A stretch of 64,000 nucleotides of DNA. Origin: DATAFF01 sp963744915. GTDB taxonomy: Bacteria; Pseudomonadota; Alphaproteobacteria; Rhizobiales; Aestuariivirgaceae. The stretch is taken from the NCBI GenBank assembly GCA_963744915.1, contig CAVUUY010000010.1, forward strand, positions 224,464 through 288,463. Reading direction: 5' to 3'. This document shows positions 36,598-44,629 of this stretch, piece by piece. The translations under genes were made by a program, and so were the position numbers. Position 1 is the stretch's first letter. Each line of letters opens with the position of its first letter. The notes under the pieces are model-generated. The model did not search any database. It worked only from the letters and a program-made list of their open reading frames with translations, and was not told the DNA's origin.

Positions 36598-37580
36598 GAC
36601 TGTTCCGAGCATGCCCACCAGCGGTCCTGCCACACCTGTGGATTGACCAGATTGTCCGGCTTTTTGTCATGCAGCACAGCAATGATGCCGGTTGCAAGGG
36701 TGCGAGCGGCGCGCTCCATGGCTTCTTGCGTCGAGCCTGCAATGTGAGGCGTCAAGATAACGTTCTCGAGGGTCATGAGCGGATGACCCTCCGCAACGTT
36801 CGCTTCAGAATAGACATCAAGACCAGCTCCGGCGATCCGTCCGTTGGACAAAGCATCGATCAGCGCCTCCTCGTCAATGGTCGACTCGCGCCCGGTATTG
36901 ACGAGGTAGGCGCCGGGTTTCATTCGGTCGATCTGCGCCTTACCGATCATCCTTTGCGTGGAAGCAGTGGCTGGCAGGTGAAGCGAAACGAAGTCGCCTC
37001 GCGAGAGGAGCTCCTCGAGACTTACCTGGGTCGCGCCGATCTCCGCGAAAACGTCACTGGCTTGGTTTCTCGAGAAACCGATTACATTCATTCCCAATCG
37101 GCGGGCAAGACGTGCGGTCGCCTGGCCGGTGCGCCCAAATCCAATCACGCCGAAGATTTTGCCTTCAAGCTCGACGAGGGGAGCGCGATAACGAAACGTC
37201 TTGTCGTAATTCCGCGCCGCTCGATCCGCGGCGGTTATTGCCTTCGTCAATGCCAGAAGGAGGGCGATCGCATGCTCGGCCACCGATTGGACATTGGCGA
37301 ATGGCGTATTGATGACTGGGATCCCGCGCTGGGTTGCGGTGCTCACATCGACTGGATCGACCCCGATGCCCTGAACGGCAATGACGCGGAGGTTCCCGGC
37401 AGCCACAATCGCCGCTGTGGACAGGCCAGCATTGCGCGTCGCCACTGCTGTCACGCTGTCGATTTCCTTGACGATGTCCGGCATGTGCGCCGACCGCGCG
37501 ACTCGCGGCTCGATCCCAGCCTCGCGTAGCAGGTCATGTGCGATCTGGTGTATTGGCTGCACGATCAGGCATTGGAGCAT
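36594..37580 (-). CDS. D-2-hydroxyacid dehydrogenase (phosphoglycerate dehydrogenase-like)
   Basis: 328 residues from the ATG at 37580, which has AGGAG ten bases upstream. The NAD-binding motif is GKIFGVIGFGRTGQATARLA. The catalytic Arg is in VNTGRESTIDEEAL, the Glu lies near LDVYSEANVAEG, and the His is in LTPHIAGSTQEAMERA, a sequence typical of SerA-like members. It oxidises or reduces a 2-hydroxy/2-keto acid. It is the first gene of a two-gene unit with the carbamoylase pseudogene and is divergent from the DUF1989 operon, from which it is separated by about 120 bp. Confidence 0.87.
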   Translation of the reverse strand: MLQCLIVQPIHQIAHDLLREAGIEPRVARSAHMPDIVKEIDSVTAVATRNAGLSTAAIVAAGNLRVIAVQGIGVDPVDVSTATQRGIPVINTPFANVQSVAEHAIALLLALTKAITAADRAARNYDKTFRYRAPLVELEGKIFGVIGFGRTGQATARLARRLGMNVIGFSRNQASDVFAEIGATQVSLEELLSRGDFVSLHLPATASTQRMIGKAQIDRMKPGAYLVNTGRESTIDEEALIDALSNGRIAGAGLDVYSEANVAEGHPLMTLENVILTPHIAGSTQEAMERAARTLATGIIAVLHDKKPDNLVNPQVWQDRWWACSEQS

Positions 37581-37699
37581 GAAAAACGGGCTCCTGATTT
37601 CCCTTGCAATCTGGCGAGTTAGATTGGAAGAATTCGATGAAATCGTAAACTCCCATTCGCCAGCGCCCCGCTGGTGGAGAGGTTCAAGGAATTCATTCG
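37581..37699. promoter_or_regulatory. Divergent intergenic region upstream of the DUF1989 operon
   Basis: This 119-bp gap separates oppositely oriented start codons. An AAGGA at about 37687 is the likely ribosome binding site for the TTG start at 37700. No operator was recognised. Confidence 0.3.
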
Positions 37700-38305
37700 T
37701 TGCAGTTTGTTCTACGCGCCAGTCATGGCAAGGGGTTCCGCGTCGATCGCGGCGCATCCGTAAAGGTGGTCAATACGCATGGGTCGCAGGTGGTGGATAC
37801 CTGGGCGTTCATTCTCTCGGAACCACGGCAATATTCATCAATGGACCATACGCGGTCTGTCAACAGCAATATCTTCGCCAATCGCGGAACTATGATAGTC
37901 AGTGATTGCCGAAAACCAATGCTGCAATTGAGTGAAGACAGCTCGCCTGGGCGGCATGACACCTTGCTTTGCCCTTGCAACAGTGCGGTCTACCGTGAGC
38001 TGGGTTGTGTTGAATATCATCGCAGTTGCTCGGACAATCTCCACGAGGCACTGTTGGAGTTCGACGTCTCACTTCCTTTCACGCCGGCGTCACTGAATCT
38101 TTTCATGAATGTTCCTGTTGCCGCTGATGGCAGCGTGAGGCGAGAGCCGCCGTCGGCGCATCCTGGCGACCATGTGGCCCTCACCGCGCAGTGCGATCTT
38201 CTGCTCGTGATGTCAGCTTGTCCCCAAGACCTGACGCCGATTAATGGTATCGGGCGGACTCCCTGCGACGTCCAGATCGAAGTGTTATCTCCACGTGGTC
38301 GTTGA
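37700..38305 (+). CDS. DUF1989 (urea carboxylase-associated) family protein
   Basis: An intact 201-residue protein beginning at a TTG. Family blocks are HGSQVVDTWAFILS, SMDHTRSVNSNIF, DSSPGRHDTLLCPCNSAVY (metal-binding Cys/His region), CSDNLHEALLEFDVS, and MSACPQDLTPINGIGRTPCD. Related proteins accompany urea and guanidine carboxylases, and the CgdA/CgdB pair deiminates carboxyguanidine. The gene opens an operon with an amino acid ABC transporter and a ureohydrolase; its last 11 bases overlap the ATPase gene. A role in processing a guanidino or ureido compound is inferred. It differs clearly from the broken paralogue at 15331-15941. Confidence 0.85.
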   Translation: MQFVLRASHGKGFRVDRGASVKVVNTHGSQVVDTWAFILSEPRQYSSMDHTRSVNSNIFANRGTMIVSDCRKPMLQLSEDSSPGRHDTLLCPCNSAVYRELGCVEYHRSCSDNLHEALLEFDVSLPFTPASLNLFMNVPVAADGSVRREPPSAHPGDHVALTAQCDLLLVMSACPQDLTPINGIGRTPCDVQIEVLSPRGR

Positions 38306-39155
38306 CCGCACACAAGCCGACTCCTGGAGAGCAACCAAAACGGTTGTTCCAATACTGCGGATCAGTGAGCTGCATAAATCCTTTGGAGCGCTCGAAGTGC
38401 TGAAAGGCATCTCGCTAGAGGTGATACCTGGTGAGGTGGTATCGATTATCGGCGCCAGTGGATCAGGAAAGAGCACTTTTCTCCGCTGCATCAACATGAT
38501 GGAGATGCCCGACCGTGGTGTGATGGAGTTCGAGTCCTTTCATTTTCACTTCCACCCCGGTACCGCTGGCCCCCCGCCCGCAACCCTGTCAGCGGTTCGG
38601 GCCAAGATCGGTATGGTATTTCAGAGCTATAATCTATGGCCTCACATGACCGTTCTCGAGAACATCATCGAAGCGCCAATGCGGGTGAAAAGCATGTCGC
38701 GGCGCAACAGCGTCAACGTGGCCGAGGACCTGCTTGAGAAGATCGGTCTCATCGAGAAGCGTGACATCTATCCGGGCAAGCTTTCGGGCGGTCAGCAACA
38801 AAGGGTTGCCATTGTTCGGGCGCTCGCAATGCAGCCAAAAGTGATGCTGTTCGATGAGGTGACATCTGCCCTCGATCCAGAATTGGTTGGCGAGGTCTTG
38901 GCCTTGATGGCCAAGCTCGCGGGTGACGGGATGACAATGATTTTTGTGACACACGAAATAGCGTTTGCCCGCGACGTCAGCTCGCGTACGATTTTTTTTG
39001 ACCGCGGCTTGATCGCCGAGGACGGCAGTCCCGACGATGTCCTGCGTGAACCGAAGAGCGAGCGCTTGCGCCAATTTCTCAGGCGAATACTCCATGACAA
39101 TGTCGCGACCTCGGTCAGTACCGACGATCGATTGATCACCAATGGAAGCGCGTGA
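38295..39155 (+). CDS. Polar amino acid ABC transporter ATP-binding protein (GlnQ/HisP type)
   Basis: 286 residues from a GTG at 38295 inside the end of the DUF1989 gene. ISELHKSFGALEVLKGISLE, Walker A GASGSGKST, Q-loop MVFQSYNLWPHMTVLENI, signature LSGGQQQR and Walker B VMLFDEVTSALDPE are complete. It energises import of a polar or basic amino acid-like solute through the permease that follows. The stop overlaps the next start by four bases. A slightly long insertion (FHFHFHPGTAGPPPAT) sits between Walker A and the Q-loop. Confidence 0.9.
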   Translation: MVVDRTQADSWRATKTVVPILRISELHKSFGALEVLKGISLEVIPGEVVSIIGASGSGKSTFLRCINMMEMPDRGVMEFESFHFHFHPGTAGPPPATLSAVRAKIGMVFQSYNLWPHMTVLENIIEAPMRVKSMSRRNSVNVAEDLLEKIGLIEKRDIYPGKLSGGQQQRVAIVRALAMQPKVMLFDEVTSALDPELVGEVLALMAKLAGDGMTMIFVTHEIAFARDVSSRTIFFDRGLIAEDGSPDDVLREPKSERLRQFLRRILHDNVATSVSTDDRLITNGSA

Positions 39156-39808
39156 TGGATTGGTGGTCGGAGGTAGAGGTTTACGGTCCCGGATTCTGGA
39201 CGGCGACGATATTGGTGCTCCTGCTAACGGTACTCATCATTTTGGTAAGCTGGGTATGTGGCCTTGCGGCAGCGCTCGGCAAGCTCTCCAAGGTCACAGT
39301 GATTCGAGCAGTCAGTGACTTCTACGTTTGGTTCATTCGTGGAACGCCTACATTGATCCAGGTCTTCATCGTCTATTTTGGATTGCCACAGTTTGGATTG
39401 CGGCTTTCCCCCTTCCTGGCAGGCGTTATTGCGCTTGGAGTCAATAGCGGGGCGTATGTGGCAGAGATCATTCGCGCTGGGTTGTCCGCAATACCCAAGG
39501 GCCAGATGGAATCATCGCTCGCGCTGGGTATCAGTCGATTCGACACGATGCGACGGATCATTCTGCCGCAGGTGTTCAGAATCATCGTGCCGCCGATCAC
39601 CAACGAGGCGATCACCGCTTTGAAGAACACCTCGCTTCTCTCGACGATCACAGTTGTCGAGCTCACTCTTTTCGCCCAGACCATCATTGCCACGACCTTT
39701 CGTCCGTTCGAGTTCTATATTGCGGTAGCACTCATCTACCTTCTGCTGACGACGATCCTGACCCAGTTCTCGGGCTGGCTGGAGCGCCGCTATGCGGCAA
39801 TGAGCTGA
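39152..39808 (+). CDS. Polar amino acid ABC transporter permease (HisM type)
   Basis: 218 residues with five membrane helices. It carries the family sequences YVWFIRGTPTLIQVFIVYFG and GAYVAEIIRAGLSAIPKGQ, with the coupling motif ALGISRFDTMRRIILPQ. Transporters of this class work either with two different permeases or with a homodimer. Only one permease gene is present, so a homodimer is likely. The start is the GTG at 39152, or the adjoining ATG, overlapping the ATPase stop. Confidence 0.9.
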   Translation: MMDWWSEVEVYGPGFWTATILVLLLTVLIILVSWVCGLAAALGKLSKVTVIRAVSDFYVWFIRGTPTLIQVFIVYFGLPQFGLRLSPFLAGVIALGVNSGAYVAEIIRAGLSAIPKGQMESSLALGISRFDTMRRIILPQVFRIIVPPITNEAITALKNTSLLSTITVVELTLFAQTIIATTFRPFEFYIAVALIYLLLTTILTQFSGWLERRYAAMS

Positions 39809-39830
39809 CGAAGATAGAAGAGGATACGAC

Positions 39831-40778
39831 ATGACGGCGCTGCCGATCGATTCCTTGCGTACTCCGCGGTTCTGCGGCGTGCCGACCTTCATGCGCCTGC
39901 CGATCGCCACCACTCTTACCGGTCTCGACGCAGCCATCATCGGTCTGCCCTCGGATTCCGGCGGCCCCTATCGTACCGGCGCGCGCTTTGCGCCAAATGC
40001 CATAAGGGGGATCTCGGCGATGCTTCGACCGATAAATCCCTATCGCGGCAACATCAACATCTTCGAGAGGCTGGCGATCGCCGATGTCGGCGATGCCGCG
40101 GTCGTCCCCGGCTATGAGGAGGAGTCTCTCGAGGCATTGGAGGAATCGCTTCGTGCCCTGATCGATGCCAATGTCACGCCGTTCGCCATTGGCGGAGACC
40201 ACTCCGTGACTTTGGCGGAGCTTCGCGCCCTCGCGCCTCGCTTTGGCCCGGTGGCGCTTGTCCAATTCGATTCGCACACCGACACCTGGGACAGCTATTT
40301 CGCGGGCAAACGCTATAGCTCCGGTACGCCTTTTCGCAGAGCGGTCGAAGAGGATCTTGTCGCGCCGGATCACTCTATCCAGATCGGAATGCGGGGATCG
40401 TTGTTCCAAATCACTGACATCACCCAATCGCTTGCGCTCGGCTATGATGTCCTCACTTGCGATGCTGTCTTTGAGATGGGTATCCAGGCTGTTGCCGACC
40501 GCATCGCAATGCGCACCGCCGGGCGGCCGTGCTTCATTACCTTCGACATGGATTTCGTCGACCCGGGAAGTGCGCCGGGCGTGCAGACTCCGGAGTCAGG
40601 CGGCCCGACCGCACGGGAGACTTTGCTGCTGCTGCGGCACCTCCACGGCATTCGGCTAGTCGGTTGCGATGTTGTCGAAATGAATCCACTCTATGACGAT
40701 CCGGGCCAGACCACAGCACTTCTTGCTGCCACGGTGATGGCAGAGCTGCTGGCACTGTCGGCGTCGGGCAAACAGTAG
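39831..40778 (+). CDS. Ureohydrolase (agmatinase/guanidinobutyrase-like)
   Basis: 315 residues of the arginase fold with manganese ligands in GGDHSVTL (H), QFDSHTDTW (D, H, D) and TFDMDFVDPGSAPGVQTPE (D, D). The family usually has DAHxD and SxDxDxxDP, so Ser replaces Ala and Thr replaces Ser, without loss of metal ligands. The APGVQTPE loop, against PGTGTPE in agmatinase, points to a different guanidino substrate, such as a guanidino acid. The expected reaction releases urea from the imported compound. It has its own ribosome binding site 22 bases after the permease gene. Confidence 0.87.
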   Translation: MTALPIDSLRTPRFCGVPTFMRLPIATTLTGLDAAIIGLPSDSGGPYRTGARFAPNAIRGISAMLRPINPYRGNINIFERLAIADVGDAAVVPGYEEESLEALEESLRALIDANVTPFAIGGDHSVTLAELRALAPRFGPVALVQFDSHTDTWDSYFAGKRYSSGTPFRRAVEEDLVAPDHSIQIGMRGSLFQITDITQSLALGYDVLTCDAVFEMGIQAVADRIAMRTAGRPCFITFDMDFVDPGSAPGVQTPESGGPTARETLLLLRHLHGIRLVGCDVVEMNPLYDDPGQTTALLAATVMAELLALSASGKQ

Positions 40779-40850
40779 GCCCGGAGGATTTTGGCGGCGA
40801 TCTGCCTCACGCCGCCCACAACCACAAGAGAGGCAGGTGTGGAGGGTAAG

Positions 40851-41639
40851 ATGATGAGACTAAGCTGGTTCACGACGATTGCGGCTCTCGCCTTTCTTTC
40901 ATTCTCGGTGCCGTCCACGGCGGCCGATCTGGAGTTGCTGCAACCGGGTAAGCTTCAAGTCGCGACCGAAGGGACCTATCCGCCGTTCAGCATGCGGTCA
41001 CCGGACGGGCAGCTCGATGGGCTCGAGATCAGAGTCATGAAGGAAGTAGCGAGACGGCTTGGTCTCGAATACACACCTATTCTCATCAAATGGGACAGTT
41101 TGCTTGTCGGGTTGATGGCCGATCAGTACGACGTGATCAGTGCGGCCATGGACATAACGCCGGAACGCCAAAAACAGGTGCTCTTCGCTGATGGATGGCT
41201 TGAGTCCGGCGGGCGCATCGTGACACCTCAGAATTCTTCGATAAAATCGGGTGACGACTTGAAGGGAAAAACCGTTGGAGCATTGGTCTCTTCGACTTGG
41301 AGCAAGATCGCCACCGACAAGGGGGCCAATGTGAAAAACTACAAGGCCGAGTCTGATGCTCTCCAGGACCTGGCAAACGGCAATATCGATGCCGTCATCA
41401 CTGACTCGATCGCGGCTGCCTATGCCATCAAGAACGCCAAGATGCCGCTGGCGATGACCGACGACTATGTTAGTCATATCCAGAAGGGTTTTCCCTTCAA
41501 GAAGGAGAAAACCAACCTCGTCAAGGCGGTCAACAAGGCCCTCGCTGGTATGATCGCTGACGGAACCTATGCCAAGCTGACCAGCGAACTTGTCGGCTAC
41601 AGCCCGGCACCCAAAGAGCCCATCAAAAGCCAGCTTTGA
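40851..41639 (+). CDS. Amino acid ABC transporter substrate-binding protein (HisJ/ArtJ type)
   Basis: 262 residues with a signal peptide (MMRLSWFTTIAALAFLSFSV, cleavage near STAA). The family 3 pattern follows: LQVATEGTYPPFSMRSPDGQ (ligand-binding aromatic/acidic site), LDGLEIRVMKEVARRLGLEY, LMADQYDVISAAMDITPERQ, and the C-lobe GKTVGALVSSTWSKIA. GGAGGG lies just upstream of the ATG at 40851; a second ATG follows directly. It ends the operon and delivers the solute to the permease encoded at 39152. The ligand is probably the substrate, or its parent, of the ureohydrolase. Confidence 0.9.
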   Translation: MMRLSWFTTIAALAFLSFSVPSTAADLELLQPGKLQVATEGTYPPFSMRSPDGQLDGLEIRVMKEVARRLGLEYTPILIKWDSLLVGLMADQYDVISAAMDITPERQKQVLFADGWLESGGRIVTPQNSSIKSGDDLKGKTVGALVSSTWSKIATDKGANVKNYKAESDALQDLANGNIDAVITDSIAAAYAIKNAKMPLAMTDDYVSHIQKGFPFKKEKTNLVKAVNKALAGMIADGTYAKLTSELVGYSPAPKEPIKSQL

Positions 41640-41774
41640 GCCTGTTCCGTCCAAAACAGGACCCGCGGATGACGAGAGGTGCAATCTTGCCTGGGCTCGC
41701 CAGTCGTTGCTCCTCTTGTCATTGACTGGCGCGGACTGCGGCGGAGTTTTTCACCGCCGCTTCCTTTTTCTCAC

Positions 41775-42005
41775 TCAGCGCGGCAACGAGCCAGCGTTGG
41801 ATTGCAGTATGAGCTCCTCGGTGAGCCCGCCGCCGCCAAATCTCAGGAAGCCATGCTCAAAGGCACCTGACCGGATGTTTCTGTAAACATCGGCGCAGAT
41901 CTTGAGATCCTGTCTCTGTATGAGATCGACATAGTCCATGAAGTCGCCCCGCTTCTCATGCGGGAAATCATCGCCGAAATAGAAACTTCTCGGATCGGCT
42001 ATCAT
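41775..42005 (-). pseudogene. Possible ring-hydroxylating oxygenase alpha subunit, C-terminal fragment
   Basis: A minus-strand segment with FYFGDDFPHEKRGDFMDYVD, IQRQDLKICADVYRNIRSGA and FEHGFLRFGGGGLTEE. The spacing resembles the C-terminal end of Rieske-type oxygenase alpha subunits (L-Q-x-x-D-x-x-I-C-x-x-V-x-x-x-x-R-S-x-A-x-x-x-G). The assignment is tentative because the catalytic and Rieske domains are absent. It lies right after the amino acid transport operon and is truncated on its 5' side. Confidence 0.4.
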
Positions 42006-42015
42006 CCTGGGTAGA

Positions 42016-42525
42016 TTGGTCAGGAAGACGGGATTTGAGGGTGGTGTGCGGGCTATCTTGAGGGTGCGTGTTCCCGAGTTGGTCTATGACTGGTTTTTCA
42101 ACGGTCGGATTGGATACCGGGCAGCCTATTGGGTAGGCGAGCAGCACGGCATAGACGCAAACCAGCACACCGCAAGGATATTGACCAAGCGCCTCAGGGC
42201 TCCAATTAGAGTTACTTTCGAAGGTATTGATCGCACGACGGCAATGCGATCACTGGAGGCAGATGGCACCAAAATTTGGGTGTATGAACTTCACGACTGG
42301 TGTGGGCACTTCGAACATTCCATTCAAGGTAATGATAGAACACCGAGGCTAGTCGTGCCCCAATGGACTCAGCCCAAATCCGTGCCACTTGGTTGTGCTC
42401 CCCTTCCACCAGAACCGTTTCGTATCATCGAAATGAAAGGTGAGGTCGTGCTCGGCACAGGCACAAAAGTGACGAAGGACGCATGGCAACGAGCAGAGGA
42501 AATACGTCAAACTGGATGGACCTAA
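42016..42525 (+). CDS. Hypothetical protein
   Basis: A frame of up to 169 residues from a TTG at 42016, or a shorter one from the ATG at 42244 (MRSLEADGTKIWVYELHDWC and onward). Composition is protein-like, with conserved-looking aromatic and Pro residues, but no family, signal peptide or membrane segment was recognised. The 5' end abuts the oxygenase fragment and may be truncated. No strong ribosome binding site is seen. Confidence 0.35.
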   Translation: MVRKTGFEGGVRAILRVRVPELVYDWFFNGRIGYRAAYWVGEQHGIDANQHTARILTKRLRAPIRVTFEGIDRTTAMRSLEADGTKIWVYELHDWCGHFEHSIQGNDRTPRLVVPQWTQPKSVPLGCAPLPPEPFRIIEMKGEVVLGTGTKVTKDAWQRAEEIRQTGWT

Positions 42526-42789
42526 GGGTTGCCTTCGGTGTCTGGCATGTTCGTTCACACCAAATGCGTTGAACCCGCAGAAATTTCCCTCAGCATCGTA
42601 TCGTAAAGCCGTGATGCGCATGATGGTGATTGCGTATCGCTGCTCATTCTCACGCCATCTTCCTGTTGGTTCGGCTGGCCGATCCTGTCTCGCCACCGCC
42701 ACCGAGAGGGTGGTATTCGAACGGCAGGTCATTACCTGGAACTGGGCCCAGAACGAGGTAGTCGGCTAGTCGGTCATCGATCCGCATCG
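42526..42789. other. No recognisable gene
   Basis: Short frames on both strands lack family features, and no terminator was found. Confidence 0.3.
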
Positions 42790-42823
42790 ACGGAATGCGG
42801 ACTTTCATCAGAAATCAGCATCG

Positions 42824-42893
42824 CATCGCGGGTGCTTGAACCGGCTCAGACTGGTCGGTTCTTCAACCATGATGGTCGGGATTATCCATGGTG
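42824..42893 (+). pseudogene. SDR C-terminal fragment
   Basis: The last residues read VLEPAQTGRFFNHDGRDYPW before a TGA, nearly the same as the C-terminus of the short-chain dehydrogenase at 51675-52362 (QAQSGKFFNHDGREYPW). Nothing else of the gene remains. It marks a second, almost completely deleted member of that SDR group. Confidence 0.6.
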
Positions 42894-43019
42894 ATCGCGG
42901 AAGTGAGGGTTAAACGCACCTACGGGAAAAGAGACTGGAGACTCGTCGTATGAAGGGATAGTTGACTGACATCTCCGAGGATGATTGCCACGTGCTCACC
43001 ATGTGGAGCAGCGCCATGG

Positions 43020-43436
43020 CTATGATGCAGCCGCAGTGACTTTTGCGGTGTCGTAGTACTCGTAAAATTCCACCGCCTTCCTGTTTCGGAATTTCCAAAC
43101 ATCTACCTTCCTGGTGTCGAAGGTCTTGCCGGTGTGTTTGTTCTTCCAAGAGGTGGCGCCGACAGCGACGACGCTGTCACCTTCAGCGATGTATTCGTCT
43201 ACGGTGTAGTTGATCATGGTCCAAGCTCCGAGCAAACCGTCAAAATAAGCCCTCAGAGCTTCTTTCCCGCGTATTGGAGCGGTGAAAGATACCGCCTCTG
43301 CCCCTTCAGCCAACGAACCAAAGGAAATGTCATCATCAGCTAGTGCCATCCAATCGCCGACGCTGGCTCCTTTGCTTGAACTCCAGCGAGCATAGGCTTC
43401 CTTGAGAAGTTTCTTGTTACTTTCTGTGTCGGACAT
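43020..43436 (-). CDS. SnoaL-like / NTF2-fold protein
   Basis: An intact 138-residue protein of the nuclear transport factor 2-like superfamily: LKEAYARWSSSKGASVGDWM, LADDDISFGSL, RGKEALRAYFDGLLGAWTMI, DSVVAVGATSWKNKHTGKTF, and DVWKFRNRKAVEFYEYYDTA. Members have a cone-shaped pocket used for binding or isomerising small molecules; no substrate can be named. Ribosome binding site GGGAG is seen upstream of the ATG. It stands alone between debris on both sides. Confidence 0.8.
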   Translation of the reverse strand: MSDTESNKKLLKEAYARWSSSKGASVGDWMALADDDISFGSLAEGAEAVSFTAPIRGKEALRAYFDGLLGAWTMINYTVDEYIAEGDSVVAVGATSWKNKHTGKTFDTRKVDVWKFRNRKAVEFYEYYDTAKVTAAAS

Positions 43437-43803
43437 CTTGGTTCTCCCACAGTGATGACCGCATTATCATAGCACTTATAGGAACCGACGAGCACTCACG
43501 GGAGTTCTCTTGAGGGCCGATTACTCCAGCCCTTGCGGTAGGGTCACGGTGGGAGAGGTTCGGGACGACCACAATCCGGCTTGGTACTCGCTCGGAACAC
43601 CAGCGCGTCACCCGACGATCTCGCACCTTCTGCAATCGAAGCTGCTGACAAGCTTCGAGCTGCTCTAGAACTTAGTCCCAAACTAACCGGCCCGGTTGGC
43701 TTCGCGTCGCAGAATGACGACGAGGCACCACCAGGGACACCCTGAATAAAACAGGCCAACACATGGCCAGCCCGTTCCTCCCTTGCCGGCAGGGAATTAC
43801 GGG
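43437..43803. other. Stretch with no confident gene
   Basis: A plus-strand frame around 43600-43755 (SPDDLAPSAIEAADKLRAAL, ELSPKLTGPVGFA) looks protein-like but lacks a start and any known family. It may be the end of a truncated gene. Confidence 0.3.
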
Positions 43804-44073
43804 CTATGGCCTTACCCTGATCCTTCCCGGCCCGCGGTCTACGAACGTCCAGACGAGGGCCACAACCCAGAACACGAACGTCCAACCGAGGAGCAGGTTG
43901 AGCAGACCGATGGCCGTCCTATCGACATGCCCCTTCAGCGACGCAATGATCCAAGGGAGGAAGTAAGCCGCGAGCGTCACGAGCACGAACAGGCCGTTAC
44001 CGTCATACCATGGCATGATCGAGTGCATCATACCCGTTGCCCACGGGTCCGGTTCGATTGTCGGTGTCATCAC
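43804..44073 (-). CDS. Superinfection immunity protein-like membrane protein
   Basis: 89 residues with two membrane helices. The first is GLFVLVTLAAYFLPWIIASL and the second follows the diagnostic GLLNLLLGWTFVFWVVALVW. This hairpin is the core of the superinfection-immunity family named after phage T4 Imm, which blocks DNA entry of related phages; most chromosomal members have unknown roles. The ATG lies 30 bases downstream of the next gene's stop, so the two small genes may be co-transcribed. Confidence 0.75.
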   Translation of the reverse strand: MMTPTIEPDPWATGMMHSIMPWYDGNGLFVLVTLAAYFLPWIIASLKGHVDRTAIGLLNLLLGWTFVFWVVALVWTFVDRGPGRIRVRP

Positions 44074-44100
44074 TTTGCTCTCTGGTTCATCCGCCCTACT

Positions 44101-44280
44101 TCACTGGCAGACGGTGCGGATTTGGCCGCCGTAGTTCGGGTCTGTGGTGCAAGTCATGCTGTTGTTCTGGGTGGCGGCCCTGAACGCTTCAGCGGTCTGT
44201 GCCTGCTGCGCTGCCTGGCGGGCTTGGGCAATTTCAGCCACGAGCGTCGCCAGGGCAACCGCTACCATCATACGATTCAT
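44101..44280 (-). CDS. Small exported protein
   Basis: 59 residues from an ATG with an excellent ribosome binding site (GGAGGGGAAGGA). The N-terminus MNRMMVAVALATLVAEIAQA is a short signal-like sequence, then an Ala/Gln-rich helix (RQAAQQAQTAEAFRAATQ) and a C-terminus with two Cys (MTCTTDPNYGGQIRTVCQ), possibly forming a disulfide. Function unknown. It sits directly upstream of the superinfection immunity-like gene in the same direction. Confidence 0.6.
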   Translation of the reverse strand: MNRMMVAVALATLVAEIAQARQAAQQAQTAEAFRAATQNNSMTCTTDPNYGGQIRTVCQ

Positions 44281-44629
44281 TCCTTCCCCTCCGCTGCTTC
44301 TAATATGAAACAAGCGCCAACGTGATCGCCGGCCCCCTTTCCTCCCGGTGTGCCATTTTCTAGTCACGTTTCAGATGCTAGCCCAATTTGCAAAATTGCA
44401 ACGCGGTCAGGCGAGTTTCCCCCATTGGTTGGCATCCAGTTCGTGGCATTGGGGCAGCCTGCCGTGGTAATTCTGCACTATGTCTAGGAATGTTGTCGAG
44501 AATTTACAAAGTTCGTAGAAATTAATTCTGCCTGCGACTACCCCCGCCGGTCCGGACTTGTCAGCTACCAGTCTTCCGAAGGGGTATTCCCCTGTAGGAC
44601 GTGGTGAACTCAATTAGATCGCGTGCAGT
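44281..44629. other. Intergenic region with a doubtful frame
   Basis: A 68-residue minus-strand frame at 44407-44613 is possible but has no recognisable feature. The right part carries the 3' side of the exported protein gene at 44630. Confidence 0.3.

Noticed and set aside
36669..37529. Plus-strand open frame of 286 residues
   Set aside because: Antisense of the D-2-hydroxyacid dehydrogenase gene with complete NAD-binding and catalytic motifs.
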